A stretch of DNA of 64,000 nt, taken from assembly GCA_000955875.1 (NCBI GenBank), contig JYOE01000017.1, forward strand, positions 1-64,000, read 5' to 3'. A program made the translations under genes and the position numbers. Numbering within the stretch: the first letter of the stretch is position 1; each line of letters opens with the position of its first letter. The notes beneath the pieces are model-generated. The model ran no database searches. It had not been told where the DNA came from and was given only the letters and a program-made list of their open reading frames with translations. Source of the DNA: Terrabacter sp. 28. Lineage in GTDB: Bacteria > Actinomycetota > Actinomycetes > Actinomycetales > Dermatophilaceae. Shown here piece after piece: positions 36,188 through 43,952 of the stretch.

Positions 36188-36855
36188 CCGCCGAAGAGGG
36201 CTCGGCCCGGGACGAGGTGCTCGCTCGCGTGCGCGCGGCTCTCGCGACGCCCGGCACCCACCACCCGCGCACCGACGTGCCGCTCACCGTCGCCCGGCCG
36301 GAGGGCGTACCGGTGCCCTCGGCTCACGCCAGCCTGCTGGACCTGCTCGTCGACCGGGTCGAGGACTACCGCGCCCGCGTCGTGAGGTGCGCCCCCGGCG
36401 GCCTCGCCGACGCCTTACGCGCCGCTCTCGAGGGCGCCGAGTCGGTCGTCGTGCCAGCCGGATTCGACGGCGACCTGCTCGACCTTGCGGGTCCGCGGCG
36501 CGTGGACGAGAGCAGTCTGGGCGAGGTCCACGACGTCGAGGGCATCGCGGCCGTCGTGTCGACCGCGACCACCGCCATCGCCGAGACCGGCACCATCGTC
36601 CTCGACCACGGGCCCGGCCAGGGACGACGCGGCTTGACCCTGCTGCCCGACCTGCACGTGTGCGTCGTCCGTTCCGACCAGGTCGTCGCCACCGTCCCGG
36701 AAGCCGTCGCCGCGCTCCGCCCCAGCATCGACCAGCGCCGCCCCCTGACGTGGGTCAGCGGCCCGAGCGCGACGAGCGACATCGAGCTCGACCGCGTCGA
36801 GGGCGTCCACGGGCCACGCACCCTGTGCGTACTCCTGGTTGACGTGGCTTCCTAG
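36184..36855 (+). CDS. lutC: L-lactate oxidation complex subunit LutC
   Basis: A 223-residue LUD-domain protein from GTG 36184, overlapping lutB (GTGA). It has the typical IAAVVSTATTAIAETGTIVLDHGPGQGRRGLTLLPDLHVCVV core and PSATSDIELDRVEGVHGP end. It completes the LutABC set. The stop overlaps the convergent DUF624 gene stop by four bases, leaving no room for a separate terminator. Confidence 0.93.
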   Translation: MTAEEGSARDEVLARVRAALATPGTHHPRTDVPLTVARPEGVPVPSAHASLLDLLVDRVEDYRARVVRCAPGGLADALRAALEGAESVVVPAGFDGDLLDLAGPRRVDESSLGEVHDVEGIAAVVSTATTAIAETGTIVLDHGPGQGRRGLTLLPDLHVCVVRSDQVVATVPEAVAALRPSIDQRRPLTWVSGPSATSDIELDRVEGVHGPRTLCVLLVDVAS

Positions 36856-37493
36856 CGGGTCGCCTCGACCGATGCACGTCCGTGGAACACCCACCTGCTC
36901 ACCAGGGCCGGGACCAGGGGGCCGGCCACGAGCAGAAGGGCCGGTCTTTGGCCGACCAGCGCCAGCCAGGCGAAGGTGAGCACCGCACCGCCCGCCGCAG
37001 CGACGGGGGAGCGCATGAGGACGGGAGGCAGCAGGCGCGCGGCCCGGCGCACGGTCGGTGGGTTCGCGTGGGCCGCGCACTCGAGCACCGCCAGCCACGT
37101 GGCCGTCGCCACGGCAGTCGCGACGAGGAGGAAGACCAGGGCGACGGCGGCCACCGGTGTGGCCACCTGGAGCCAGAAGACCGCTGAGAGCACGGCGCCG
37201 GCAGAACCCACTGCCAGCACCAGCCCCACCAGGGTCCAGTCCCGAAGCGCGCGTGACCATGATCGCCAGAAGGCTGCGAAGGGCGCGGGTTCCTCATCCC
37301 TGAGGACCCGCTCCAGCACGGGCTGGAGGGCGATCGCGGACGGCGCGGCCGTCACCACGGGCAGCGAGGCCAGCAGTGCGAGCATGTTGAGGAGGACGAG
37401 ACAGCCGGGAAGGGAGAGCCATCTGGGCAGCTCCCCGGGGTTGGGCGGTCCTGCGGCCGGCCGGCCGTCGGGCCTCGTCCGGCTGGGCGACAT
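36852..37493 (-). CDS. DUF624-like (YesL-type) membrane protein
   Basis: 213 residues from ATG 37493. About five hydrophobic segments are visible (LVLLNMLALLASLPVVTAAPSAIAL; WTLVGLVLAVGSAGAVLSAVFWL; VALVFLLVATAVATATWLAV). YesL-like proteins commonly sit beside CUT1 sugar importers, but their role is not settled. It diverges from the importer genes that start at 37647, and its start is within 120 bp of the shared promoter/operator, so it is probably co-regulated with them. The longer reverse-strand frame extending to 38.8 kb is a shadow of the binding-protein gene. Confidence 0.78.
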   Translation of the reverse strand: MSPSRTRPDGRPAAGPPNPGELPRWLSLPGCLVLLNMLALLASLPVVTAAPSAIALQPVLERVLRDEEPAPFAAFWRSWSRALRDWTLVGLVLAVGSAGAVLSAVFWLQVATPVAAVALVFLLVATAVATATWLAVLECAAHANPPTVRRAARLLPPVLMRSPVAAAGGAVLTFAWLALVGQRPALLLVAGPLVPALVSRWVFHGRASVEATR

Positions 37494-37576
37494 GACGTGG
37501 ATCCTATCGTTGGCACCGGGTGCACCATCGGCCCCGGCCGTGGCGAGCCGGGTTGGAATGGAAGGCGGGAAAGGGC

Positions 37577-37625
37577 TTGCCGGTCCGGTCAACCTACACC
37601 TATAGTTGGCCGGAAAGCGCATTCC
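37577..37625 (+). promoter_or_regulatory. Promoter and LacI-type operator of the second importer
   Basis: TTGCCG (37577), an 18-bp spacer and TATAGT (37601) form a good sigma-A-like promoter. CCGGAAAGCGCATTCC (37610-37625) sits over the expected start point, a position where a repressor blocks initiation. The operator is identical over 16 bases to the site at 10680 and related to the palindrome ahead of the LacI gene at 40888. Confidence 0.7.
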
Positions 37626-37646
37626 GCTCAACGAAGAGAGGCTCAA

Positions 37647-38912
37647 GTGTTCAAGCGATTCGCCCCCTCGGCAGTGGTGGCTGTGGCCGCCATCGCCGCC
37701 CTGTCCGCCTGCGGCAGTGGCAGCGGTTCCGGCGGCGGTGCCGATGACAACCCGACATCGGCATCCGGGACCATCCGCGTGCTCGTGCCCTCGTACCCCG
37801 CGAGCAACGACGGAAAGGCGGCCCTCCAGAAGGTCATCGACGCGTTCCACAAGACGTACCCGAACGTCAAGGTCGAGCCAGACTTCGCCACGTTCGGCAC
37901 GCTGAACGAGAAGATCTCCACCTCCATCGCCTCCGGCCAGGGCTACGACGTGTACGTCACCGGCATCGGGTGGATCCCGCCGTTCGCGTCGAAGGGTGTC
38001 TTCAAGGACCTCAGCGAGTTCGGTGTCACGAAGGACAGCCTGAGCAAGGGCGCGGCCCCTGCCCTGCCCGCCGCCGAGTACAACGGCAAGATCTACGCCG
38101 TGCCCCTCATCTTCGGGCCCAAACCGTTGGCCTACAGCAAGAAGGCCTTCGCCGCAGCCGGCCTGGACCCGACCAAGCCGCCACAGACGTGGACGGAGCT
38201 TCGTGCAGATGCCATCAAGCTCACCAAGCGCGACGGTGGCAAGATCACCCAGGCCGGGTTCGACTTCTGGGCGCCGCCGTCGTCCTACCGTCAGGACTTC
38301 GTCACCTTCCTGGGTTCGCTCGGGCAGCCGATGTACAAGGACGGCAAGGCGAACTTCGCCACGCCGGAGGGTGCGAAGGCGCTCGACGAGATGGCCTCGC
38401 TCATCAACGACGACAAGGTCAGTGACTTCGGCCTCGCCTCCCCGGACGGCCAGCCCCTCGTCTTCACGGGCAAGGCGGCCATGGGGGTGGCGGGCGGCTA
38501 CGTCGACTGCGCGAAGGTGGGGCAGGCACGGTGCGACGACCTGGCGTTCTTCAACCTGAAGGACCAGGACACCGCGATGTTCTCCGGCGGCCAGCTCGCC
38601 TCCGTCGGCGCCCAGTCGCAGCTGCCGAAGGCCAGCTACGAGTTCGTCAAGCTGCTCAGCTCCCCGGAAGCGGCCTCGGACATCGCCAAGCTCAACTTCG
38701 GCGTCCCGGCCGTGGACGGCGTCGACCAGCTCGACGTCGTGAAGAGCAACCCCGCGAGCGCCTTCGCAGCCACCCAGCTGGACCACGTGGTGTTCGAGGG
38801 CGGCAGCACCAACTGGCTGGAGGTCCGCAACGACTTCGGTGCGCAGCTGGACACCGTGCTGCTCGGCAAGGCCGACGCGGCCACCGTGCTGCAGGGCCTG
38901 GCGAGCAAGTAG
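37647..38912 (+). CDS. Sugar-binding lipoprotein of second CUT1 importer
   Basis: 421 residues from GTG 37647 (GAGAGG ahead). The signal ends at lipobox LSAC (Cys21) and a Gly/Ser linker. The mature fold is family-1 extracellular solute-binding (TIRVLVPSYPASNDGKAALQKVIDAFHKTYPNVKV, VYVTGIGWIPPFASKG, PLIFGPKPLAYSKKAF, GKAAMGVAGGYVDC). It partners two permeases downstream; no ATPase gene is present, again implying a shared MsiK-type ATPase. The operator motif shared with the secreted lyase-like gene suggests the cargo is a product of those extracellular enzymes (inference). Confidence 0.94.
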   Translation: MFKRFAPSAVVAVAAIAALSACGSGSGSGGGADDNPTSASGTIRVLVPSYPASNDGKAALQKVIDAFHKTYPNVKVEPDFATFGTLNEKISTSIASGQGYDVYVTGIGWIPPFASKGVFKDLSEFGVTKDSLSKGAAPALPAAEYNGKIYAVPLIFGPKPLAYSKKAFAAAGLDPTKPPQTWTELRADAIKLTKRDGGKITQAGFDFWAPPSSYRQDFVTFLGSLGQPMYKDGKANFATPEGAKALDEMASLINDDKVSDFGLASPDGQPLVFTGKAAMGVAGGYVDCAKVGQARCDDLAFFNLKDQDTAMFSGGQLASVGAQSQLPKASYEFVKLLSSPEAASDIAKLNFGVPAVDGVDQLDVVKSNPASAFAATQLDHVVFEGGSTNWLEVRNDFGAQLDTVLLGKADAATVLQGLASK

Positions 38913-38941
38913 CCACGGCGATCGACCGGAAGTAGGTCAGC

Positions 38942-39886
38942 ATGACAGCGATCAAGACCGAGGTGGCGGGGCCGAAGGCTGGCCCGCCACCCGGGGTCAC
39001 GAGGCGACCGGTGAAGGACCTGCGGGCGTCGCAGAAGCGCGCCGGCTGGGTGATGCTGGCGCCGGCGCTGATCCATGCGGCGGTGTTCCTGCTCCTGCCG
39101 ATGGTCATGCTCGTGGCGCTCAGCTTCACCGACTACCAGTTCCTGGGTGCCTACCACTGGGTCGGCGTCGACAACTTCCTTCAGCTCATGTCCGATGACC
39201 GCTGGCGGACGGCACTGCTCAACACGGTGCTCTACACGCTGGTGACGGTCCCCGTCGCCATGGCGATCGCGCTGCTGATCGCGCTGGGCCTGAACTCGGG
39301 TATCCGTGCCCGGGGGGCCATGCGCGTGCTGTACTACATGCCCCAGGTCACCGCGACGGTCGCGGTCGCGACGGTGTGGCTCTGGATCTACCAGCCGGAC
39401 GTGGGCTTGGCGAACAGCGTCCTGGGCCTCTTCGGACTGCCGCCACAGGGGTGGCTCACCAACCCGAACCTCTCGCTGCCGTCGCTGATGCTCGTGGGGG
39501 TCTGGCAGGGCCTCGGCGCGAAGATGGTCGTCTACCTGGCGGCCCTGCAGAGTGTGAGCCGGGACCAACTCGAGGCGGCACAGCTGGACGGCGCCAACCG
39601 GTGGCAGAGCTTCTGGAACGTCACCTGGCCGGCCCTCGGCCCTGCCCACTTCTTCGTCTTCGTCACCTCGACGATTGCCTCCTTCCAGGTGTTCGACCTG
39701 GTCTTCGTCATGACGAAGGGCGGGCCCGGGTCGAGCTCGACGGTGATGACCTACGAGATCTACGAGGAGGCGTTCCAGGGCCTCAAGCTCGGGTATGCCG
39801 CTGCCCAGTCCGTCGTGCTGGTCGTGCTCATCGGGGTGTTCACGCTCGTCGGGCTGCGACTTCAGAAGGTGAGCTCTGATGCCTAG
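38942..39886 (+). CDS. Sugar ABC transporter permease (MalF type)
   Basis: 314 residues. A long basic N-terminal tail precedes the first membrane span (GWVMLAPALIHAAVFLLLPMVMLVALSF), and the EAA loop reads QLEAAQLDGANRWQSFWNVTWPAL. It heterodimerises with the product of the next gene. It lies 29 bp after the binding-protein gene and overlaps the next start by eight bases. Confidence 0.94.
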   Translation: MTAIKTEVAGPKAGPPPGVTRRPVKDLRASQKRAGWVMLAPALIHAAVFLLLPMVMLVALSFTDYQFLGAYHWVGVDNFLQLMSDDRWRTALLNTVLYTLVTVPVAMAIALLIALGLNSGIRARGAMRVLYYMPQVTATVAVATVWLWIYQPDVGLANSVLGLFGLPPQGWLTNPNLSLPSLMLVGVWQGLGAKMVVYLAALQSVSRDQLEAAQLDGANRWQSFWNVTWPALGPAHFFVFVTSTIASFQVFDLVFVMTKGGPGSSSTVMTYEIYEEAFQGLKLGYAAAQSVVLVVLIGVFTLVGLRLQKVSSDA

Positions 39887-40763
39887 GCCGCACGCAGCCC
39901 CCGGGCGCCGCGGCCGCGGCGTGTACGTCCTGACTGCCGTCATGGCTCTGGGCGCGGTCGCCATGGTCGCACCCTTCGTGTGGATGCTGCTCACGTCGCT
40001 GAAGTCACCGTCCGAGCTCACCGAGTTCTCCTGGCTCCCCGAGCAGCTGCGCTTCCAGAACTACACGGAGGCGCTGACGGCAGCCCCCTTCGCGCGCTAC
40101 TTCCTCAACACCGCGCTGCTCACGATCGGACAAACAGCCTTGACCCTGGCCTTTGCCACGTCCGCCGGCTACGCCCTCGCATGCACGCCGATCCGGGGCC
40201 GCAAAACACTCAACGCGTTCGTCGTCATCCTCATCATGGTGCCGTTCTACGCGATCCTCATCCCAGAGTTCCTCGTGGTGAAGTCCATTCCGTTCTTCGG
40301 TGGCAACGGCGTCACGGGGCAGGGCGGCACCGGCTGGCTCAACTCGTGGTGGGGTCTCATCATTCCGCATGCCATCGCCCCGATCTACATCTTCCTGGCA
40401 CGTCAGTTCTTCGTCAGCCTCCCGGAGGAGCTCGCCGAGGCGGCCAGAGTCGATGGGCTTTCCGAGTACGGAATCTTCGTGCGGATCATGCTGCCGCTCA
40501 TCAAGCCCGCCGTGATCACCATCGCGGTCTTCCAGATCGGTGCCGCGTGGAACAGCTTCCTGTGGCCCCTGCTGATCACGCGCGACGACTCGCTCCGGCC
40601 GATCCAGGTGGGCTTGGCGATCTTCTCGCAGGACCCTCTCAACGTGCAGTGGGCCTACCTCATGGCGGGCGCCACACTGGCCGTGCTGCCGATGATCGCC
40701 CTGTTCATCGCCGCTCAGAGGTACTTCATCGAGGGGATGGCCTCGGCCGGCCTCAAGGGCTGA
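39879..40763 (+). CDS. Sugar ABC transporter permease (MalG type)
   Basis: 294 residues. The first span (VYVLTAVMALGAVAMVAPFVWMLL) is followed by the SLKSPSELTEFSWLPE segment. The EAA loop ELAEAARVDGLSEYGIFVRIMLPLIKPA and C-terminal FIAAQRYFIEGMASAGLKG are standard for this family. It is the last gene of the importer operon. The LacI gene follows after 124 bp with its own operator. Confidence 0.95.
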   Translation: MPRPHAAPGRRGRGVYVLTAVMALGAVAMVAPFVWMLLTSLKSPSELTEFSWLPEQLRFQNYTEALTAAPFARYFLNTALLTIGQTALTLAFATSAGYALACTPIRGRKTLNAFVVILIMVPFYAILIPEFLVVKSIPFFGGNGVTGQGGTGWLNSWWGLIIPHAIAPIYIFLARQFFVSLPEELAEAARVDGLSEYGIFVRIMLPLIKPAVITIAVFQIGAAWNSFLWPLLITRDDSLRPIQVGLAIFSQDPLNVQWAYLMAGATLAVLPMIALFIAAQRYFIEGMASAGLKG

Positions 40764-40836
40764 CGCGGTTCGGACGAGCACGACGCCAGGTCCGGGCATC
40801 GCATCGCCGTCGGGACGCCGCTGCGCGCTAGCATCT

Positions 40837-40851
40837 GGGAAGGCGCTTCCC
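40837..40851 (+). promoter_or_regulatory. Palindromic operator ahead of LacI gene
   Basis: GGGAAGGCGCTTCCC is a near-perfect palindrome with a GCGC centre, 37 bp before the LacI start. It has the same GGAA...TTCC arms as the sites at 10680 and 37610, which fits autoregulation by this LacI protein. Confidence 0.6.
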
Positions 40852-40887
40852 GTGGGGTCTGCCCACCAACTCGATGAAGGATCCGCA

Positions 40888-41925
40888 GTGAATGCCATGT
40901 CGCCGGGGCCGGTAACGCTACAAGACGTCGCCAATGAGGCCGGCGTGTCCCTTGCGACCGCCTCACGAGCCTTCAACGGCAGCACGCGCAAGGTTCGGCA
41001 GGACCTCAAGGAGCGAGTCCTCCTAGCTGCGGCGAAGCTGAACTATGCGGCCAACGGGCCTGCGCAGGCGATGGCGCGGGGCAGGACCAATGTCGTCGGG
41101 CTCATCGTCCACGACATCTCGGACCCCTACTTCGCCGCCATCGCTGCGGGAGTCATGCGTGCCGCGGAGGACCAGCACCTGCTCGTGACGCTCGGTAGCA
41201 CGATGCGGCGTCCGGAGCGGGAGCTCGACTACGTCCAGGTGCTGCGCGGACAGCGCAGCCGGGCTGTGATCCTGGCCGGCAGTCGCGTCGATGATCCTGA
41301 GCTGCTCTCTCGGTTGCGAGAGGAGTGCGCAGCTTTTGAGCGCGCCGGCGGTCGCGTCGTCGTCATCAGCCAGCAGAAACTTCCGCTGGACACCGTCGTC
41401 GTCGAGAACCGCAGCGGCGCCAGGGCCCTGGCCCAGCGGCTGGCGTCACTGGGGTACCAGCGGTTCGCGATTCTGGGAGGGCCCACGCGTTTGCTGACGG
41501 CCCGCGACCGCGTCCAAGGCATCCGCGACGGCCTCGCCGCAGCTGGACTGCCCGCGCCGGTGGTCCTCGAGGGCGCGTTCACGCGCGACGGCGGGCACGA
41601 CGCGATGCGTGAGCTGCTGACGTCCAGGGAGGGTCTGGACTGCGTCGTGGCCGTCAACGACGTGATGGCCGTCGGTGCCATGGCCGCGTGCCGGGACGCA
41701 GGACTGCACCTGCCCGAGGACCTCGCCCTGGCCGGCTTCGATGACATCGCGACCCTTCGAGACGTGCACCCGAAACTGACCACGGTTCGCCTCCCGCTGG
41801 AGCGCATGGGCGAGACCGCGCTCGAGCTGGTCACGACGGGCACAGAGGGGGAGCCGCACCGCACCCGTCGGATCCGCGGCGAGGTCCTGATCCGCGAAAG
41901 CACGCCGCTCCGACCGACGCGCTAG
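40888..41925 (+). CDS. LacI-family regulator, probable controller of lyase/importer/DUF993 regulon
   Basis: 345 residues from GTG 40888 (AAGGA seven bases ahead; ATG 40897 is an alternative). Helix-turn-helix VTLQDVANEAGVSLATASRAFNGSTRKVRQ and hinge ANGPAQAMARGRTNVVGLIV. The sugar-binding core keeps the family signatures (HDISDPYFAAIAAGVMRAAE, VNDVMAVGAMAACRDAG, LALAGFDDIATLRDVHPKLTTVRLP). It follows the importer operon and has a palindrome in its leader. The recurring GGAAA-GCGC-type sites upstream of distant genes make it the likely master of that regulon (inference). Confidence 0.93.
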   Translation: MNAMSPGPVTLQDVANEAGVSLATASRAFNGSTRKVRQDLKERVLLAAAKLNYAANGPAQAMARGRTNVVGLIVHDISDPYFAAIAAGVMRAAEDQHLLVTLGSTMRRPERELDYVQVLRGQRSRAVILAGSRVDDPELLSRLREECAAFERAGGRVVVISQQKLPLDTVVVENRSGARALAQRLASLGYQRFAILGGPTRLLTARDRVQGIRDGLAAAGLPAPVVLEGAFTRDGGHDAMRELLTSREGLDCVVAVNDVMAVGAMAACRDAGLHLPEDLALAGFDDIATLRDVHPKLTTVRLPLERMGETALELVTTGTEGEPHRTRRIRGEVLIRESTPLRPTR

Positions 41926-41963
41926 CCATGCCCGGCCGTCAGGTTGGTCTGACAGGCCATGGC
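41925..41963. terminator. Bidirectional terminator
   Basis: GCCAT (41925-41929), GGCC and GTCAG pair with CTGAC, GGCC and ATGGC (to 41963) around a GTTGGT loop, with small bulges. It lies between the convergent LacI and dehydrogenase genes. Confidence 0.65.
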
Positions 41964-41965
41964 GG

Positions 41966-42973
41966 TCAGGCCATCGTCTGCAGCTGCGTGGAGGTGACCG
42001 CGCCGACGAGCTCGCGGCCCTCTGCGAGACGGACCGCGTTGTCGACGGCGTGATCCCCGAGGCGAAACAGCTCGTTGCCGAGCGCGCCCGCGACGTGGGG
42101 GGTGGCGACGACGTTGTCCAGGTGGAGCAGCGGCGAGCCGTGCGGGAGCGGCTCCTCGGGGTCGGTCGTGTCCAGGACGGCCCGGAAGCGGCCGGAGGCG
42201 AGGGCCGTCACGAGGGAGCCGTGGTCCACCAGGCCCCCGCGTGCTGTGTTGATGAGCGTGGCGCCCTCCCGGATGAGGTTGATACGTCTCGCGTCGATCA
42301 TGTGCCGGGTCGAGTCGAGCAGGGGAGCGTGGAGGCTGATCACGCTGCAGGCGCTCAGCAGCTCGTCAAGGCCGGCGAGCCGGACGCCGAGGCGGTCGGC
42401 TTCCGCGTCGCTCACGTAGGGGTCGTGCAGCCAGATTTCCAGGTCGAACGGGGCCAGAAGCTCAAGCACGCGACGTCCGATGCTGGAGGCGCCCACCAGC
42501 CCCACGCGTCGGCCGTAGCAGCCGGCGTCCTTGAACTCCTCGAGGGTGTCGACACGGCCACCCGAGCGGTACAGCTGCTGGGCGCGGAAGACCTCCTTCG
42601 CGCTCAGCAGGATCATGGCCAGGGCGTACTCGGCCACCGGCAGCGCGTTGACCTGCGCGGCCGAGGTGACCACGATGCCTCGGTCCCAGACCACCGGGTC
42701 GAGGTGTCCGCGCACGGATCCTGCGGCGTGCAGCACCCCCTTGAGGTTCGGCAGCCTCGCGAGCACCCCAGCGTCGATGCGAGGGGAGCCCCACCCGGTG
42801 ATGAGGACCTCGACGGCTGCGAGGGCAGCGTCGTCCTCATTCGAGAAGTCGCGAATCGTGCGAGCCGCGTCCACGTCGTAGACGGACCCCAGGCGTGCCG
42901 CAGCGGCAGGGGTCAAGAGCCGCGGTGGAAGGTCAGCGGCCATGGCGAGTGCCGCGCAGCGCGTCTGAGTCAT
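41966..42973 (-). CDS. D-isomer-specific 2-hydroxyacid dehydrogenase
   Basis: 335 residues from ATG 42973. It has an NAD-binding fold (VGLVGASSIGRRVLELL) and catalytic Arg, Glu and His in NTARGGLVD, TTDPEEPLP and ATPHVAGALGNE. These enzymes interconvert 2-keto acids and D-2-hydroxy acids, for example hydroxypyruvate or glyoxylate with glycerate or glycolate. The glycerate kinase encoded 4 kb away in the divergent operon makes D-glycerate a sensible product (inference). It overlaps the upstream TIM-barrel gene (ATGA), so the two are translationally coupled. Confidence 0.9.
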   Translation of the reverse strand: MTQTRCAALAMAADLPPRLLTPAAAARLGSVYDVDAARTIRDFSNEDDAALAAVEVLITGWGSPRIDAGVLARLPNLKGVLHAAGSVRGHLDPVVWDRGIVVTSAAQVNALPVAEYALAMILLSAKEVFRAQQLYRSGGRVDTLEEFKDAGCYGRRVGLVGASSIGRRVLELLAPFDLEIWLHDPYVSDAEADRLGVRLAGLDELLSACSVISLHAPLLDSTRHMIDARRINLIREGATLINTARGGLVDHGSLVTALASGRFRAVLDTTDPEEPLPHGSPLLHLDNVVATPHVAGALGNELFRLGDHAVDNAVRLAEGRELVGAVTSTQLQTMA

Positions 42974-43749
42974 GGGACGCTCCCGTCCGTCAGGGCACGT
43001 AGTGCCCGAGCCTCGGTGGCCACGAAGTCCGGGTTGTCGTCGACGACGAACTCCAGCAAGAGGTCCACCGGCTTCCGTGTCGCCAGGACGTCGAGGGCGC
43101 CACGCCACAAGTCGCGGCGACCCACCAGTGGCAGGCGGTGGGTTGCCGGCCACCAGGAGAACACGTGGACGGCGCTCACCGCGTCGAGCACCTGCGCGAG
43201 GGTGTGGACGGCATCAGCGTCGGAAACGTCGTTCGGAGGCTGCCAGTACGTGGAGACGGAGGGACGGTCCACCTCCCGGAGCAGGTTCAGCGTGCTCTGG
43301 GCGTTGTCCGTCAGCGTGTCGGCGTGGAACTCGAATGACAGTGAGACCCCGTGTCCTGCGGCGATCTCGGCCGCTTCGCGCGTCGCGGTGACGACGCGCA
43401 GGCGCGTCAGGGGATCGGCATGTGCCGAGGCCACCGCACCGGCCCAGATCCGAGCCCGCTGGGTGCCTAGTCGCTGGGTCGCCTCGATCACAGCTCGGAC
43501 CTGCGGGGCGTCATCGACGCCGGCACGCCAGTACGAGCCGTAGGAGGCCACGCGCAGGCCCGCGTCCTCGGTGCGCCGGCGAACCTCGTCCAGCCGGGCG
43601 AGGTCGCCAGGGGGCGCGTGCACATCGGCGCCCCACTCGATGCAGCCCAGCCCCGCACGTGTTGCCACCTCGACCACGCGCTCCACGGACAGCTTTCGCA
43701 ACGTCACCGAGCACAACCCGAGGTGGCGATCTGGGACCGCATCTAGCAC
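42970..43749 (-). CDS. Sugar isomerase/epimerase-like TIM barrel (AP-endonuclease-2 family)
   Basis: 259 residues. GTG 43749 has AAGGAG six bases ahead; an earlier in-frame GTG at 43770 would place that site inside the gene. The xylose-isomerase-like barrel shows LGLCSVTLRKLSVERVVEVATRAGLGCIEWGADVH, metal-type Glu/His in SLSFEFHADTLTDN, VHVFSWWP and LLLEFVVDDNP. Members isomerise or epimerise keto-sugars and, in newer 3-keto-sugar pathways, act on oxidised glycosides. It is divergent from the Gfo/Idh/MocA-DUF993 operon and shares its control region. Confidence 0.87.
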   Translation of the reverse strand: MLDAVPDRHLGLCSVTLRKLSVERVVEVATRAGLGCIEWGADVHAPPGDLARLDEVRRRTEDAGLRVASYGSYWRAGVDDAPQVRAVIEATQRLGTQRARIWAGAVASAHADPLTRLRVVTATREAAEIAAGHGVSLSFEFHADTLTDNAQSTLNLLREVDRPSVSTYWQPPNDVSDADAVHTLAQVLDAVSAVHVFSWWPATHRLPLVGRRDLWRGALDVLATRKPVDLLLEFVVDDNPDFVATEARALRALTDGSVP

Positions 43750-43793
43750 TGCTGACTCCTTCGGGACCACAAGCTACTGGCGCGAGTATGGCA

Positions 43794-43933
43794 GGCAACC
43801 GCTTTCCGCACCACTACCCGCCCGGGCTCCATCGTCTGCGACGGCCGGTCGGACCGAAACTCGGGAAACGCTTACCGCTCCATCTTGCGAAGAGGTGTCT
43901 AGCCCTATACCGTTGCTGGCAAGCGCTTTCCCA
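43794..43933. promoter_or_regulatory. Divergent control region with three LacI-type sites
   Basis: The 203-bp gap contains GGCAACCGCTTTCCGC (43794-43809), CGGGAAACGCTTACCG (43862-43877) and TGGCAAGCGCTTTCCCA (43917-43933), all with AA-x-CGC-TT cores and centred about 69 and 55 bp apart. A weak TTGCGA (43885)/TATACC (43906) pair just precedes the last site. The arrangement suggests looping repression of both divergent operons by the LacI protein at 40.9 kb. Confidence 0.6.
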
Positions 43934-43952
43934 TAACGGTTGAGGACGGGAC

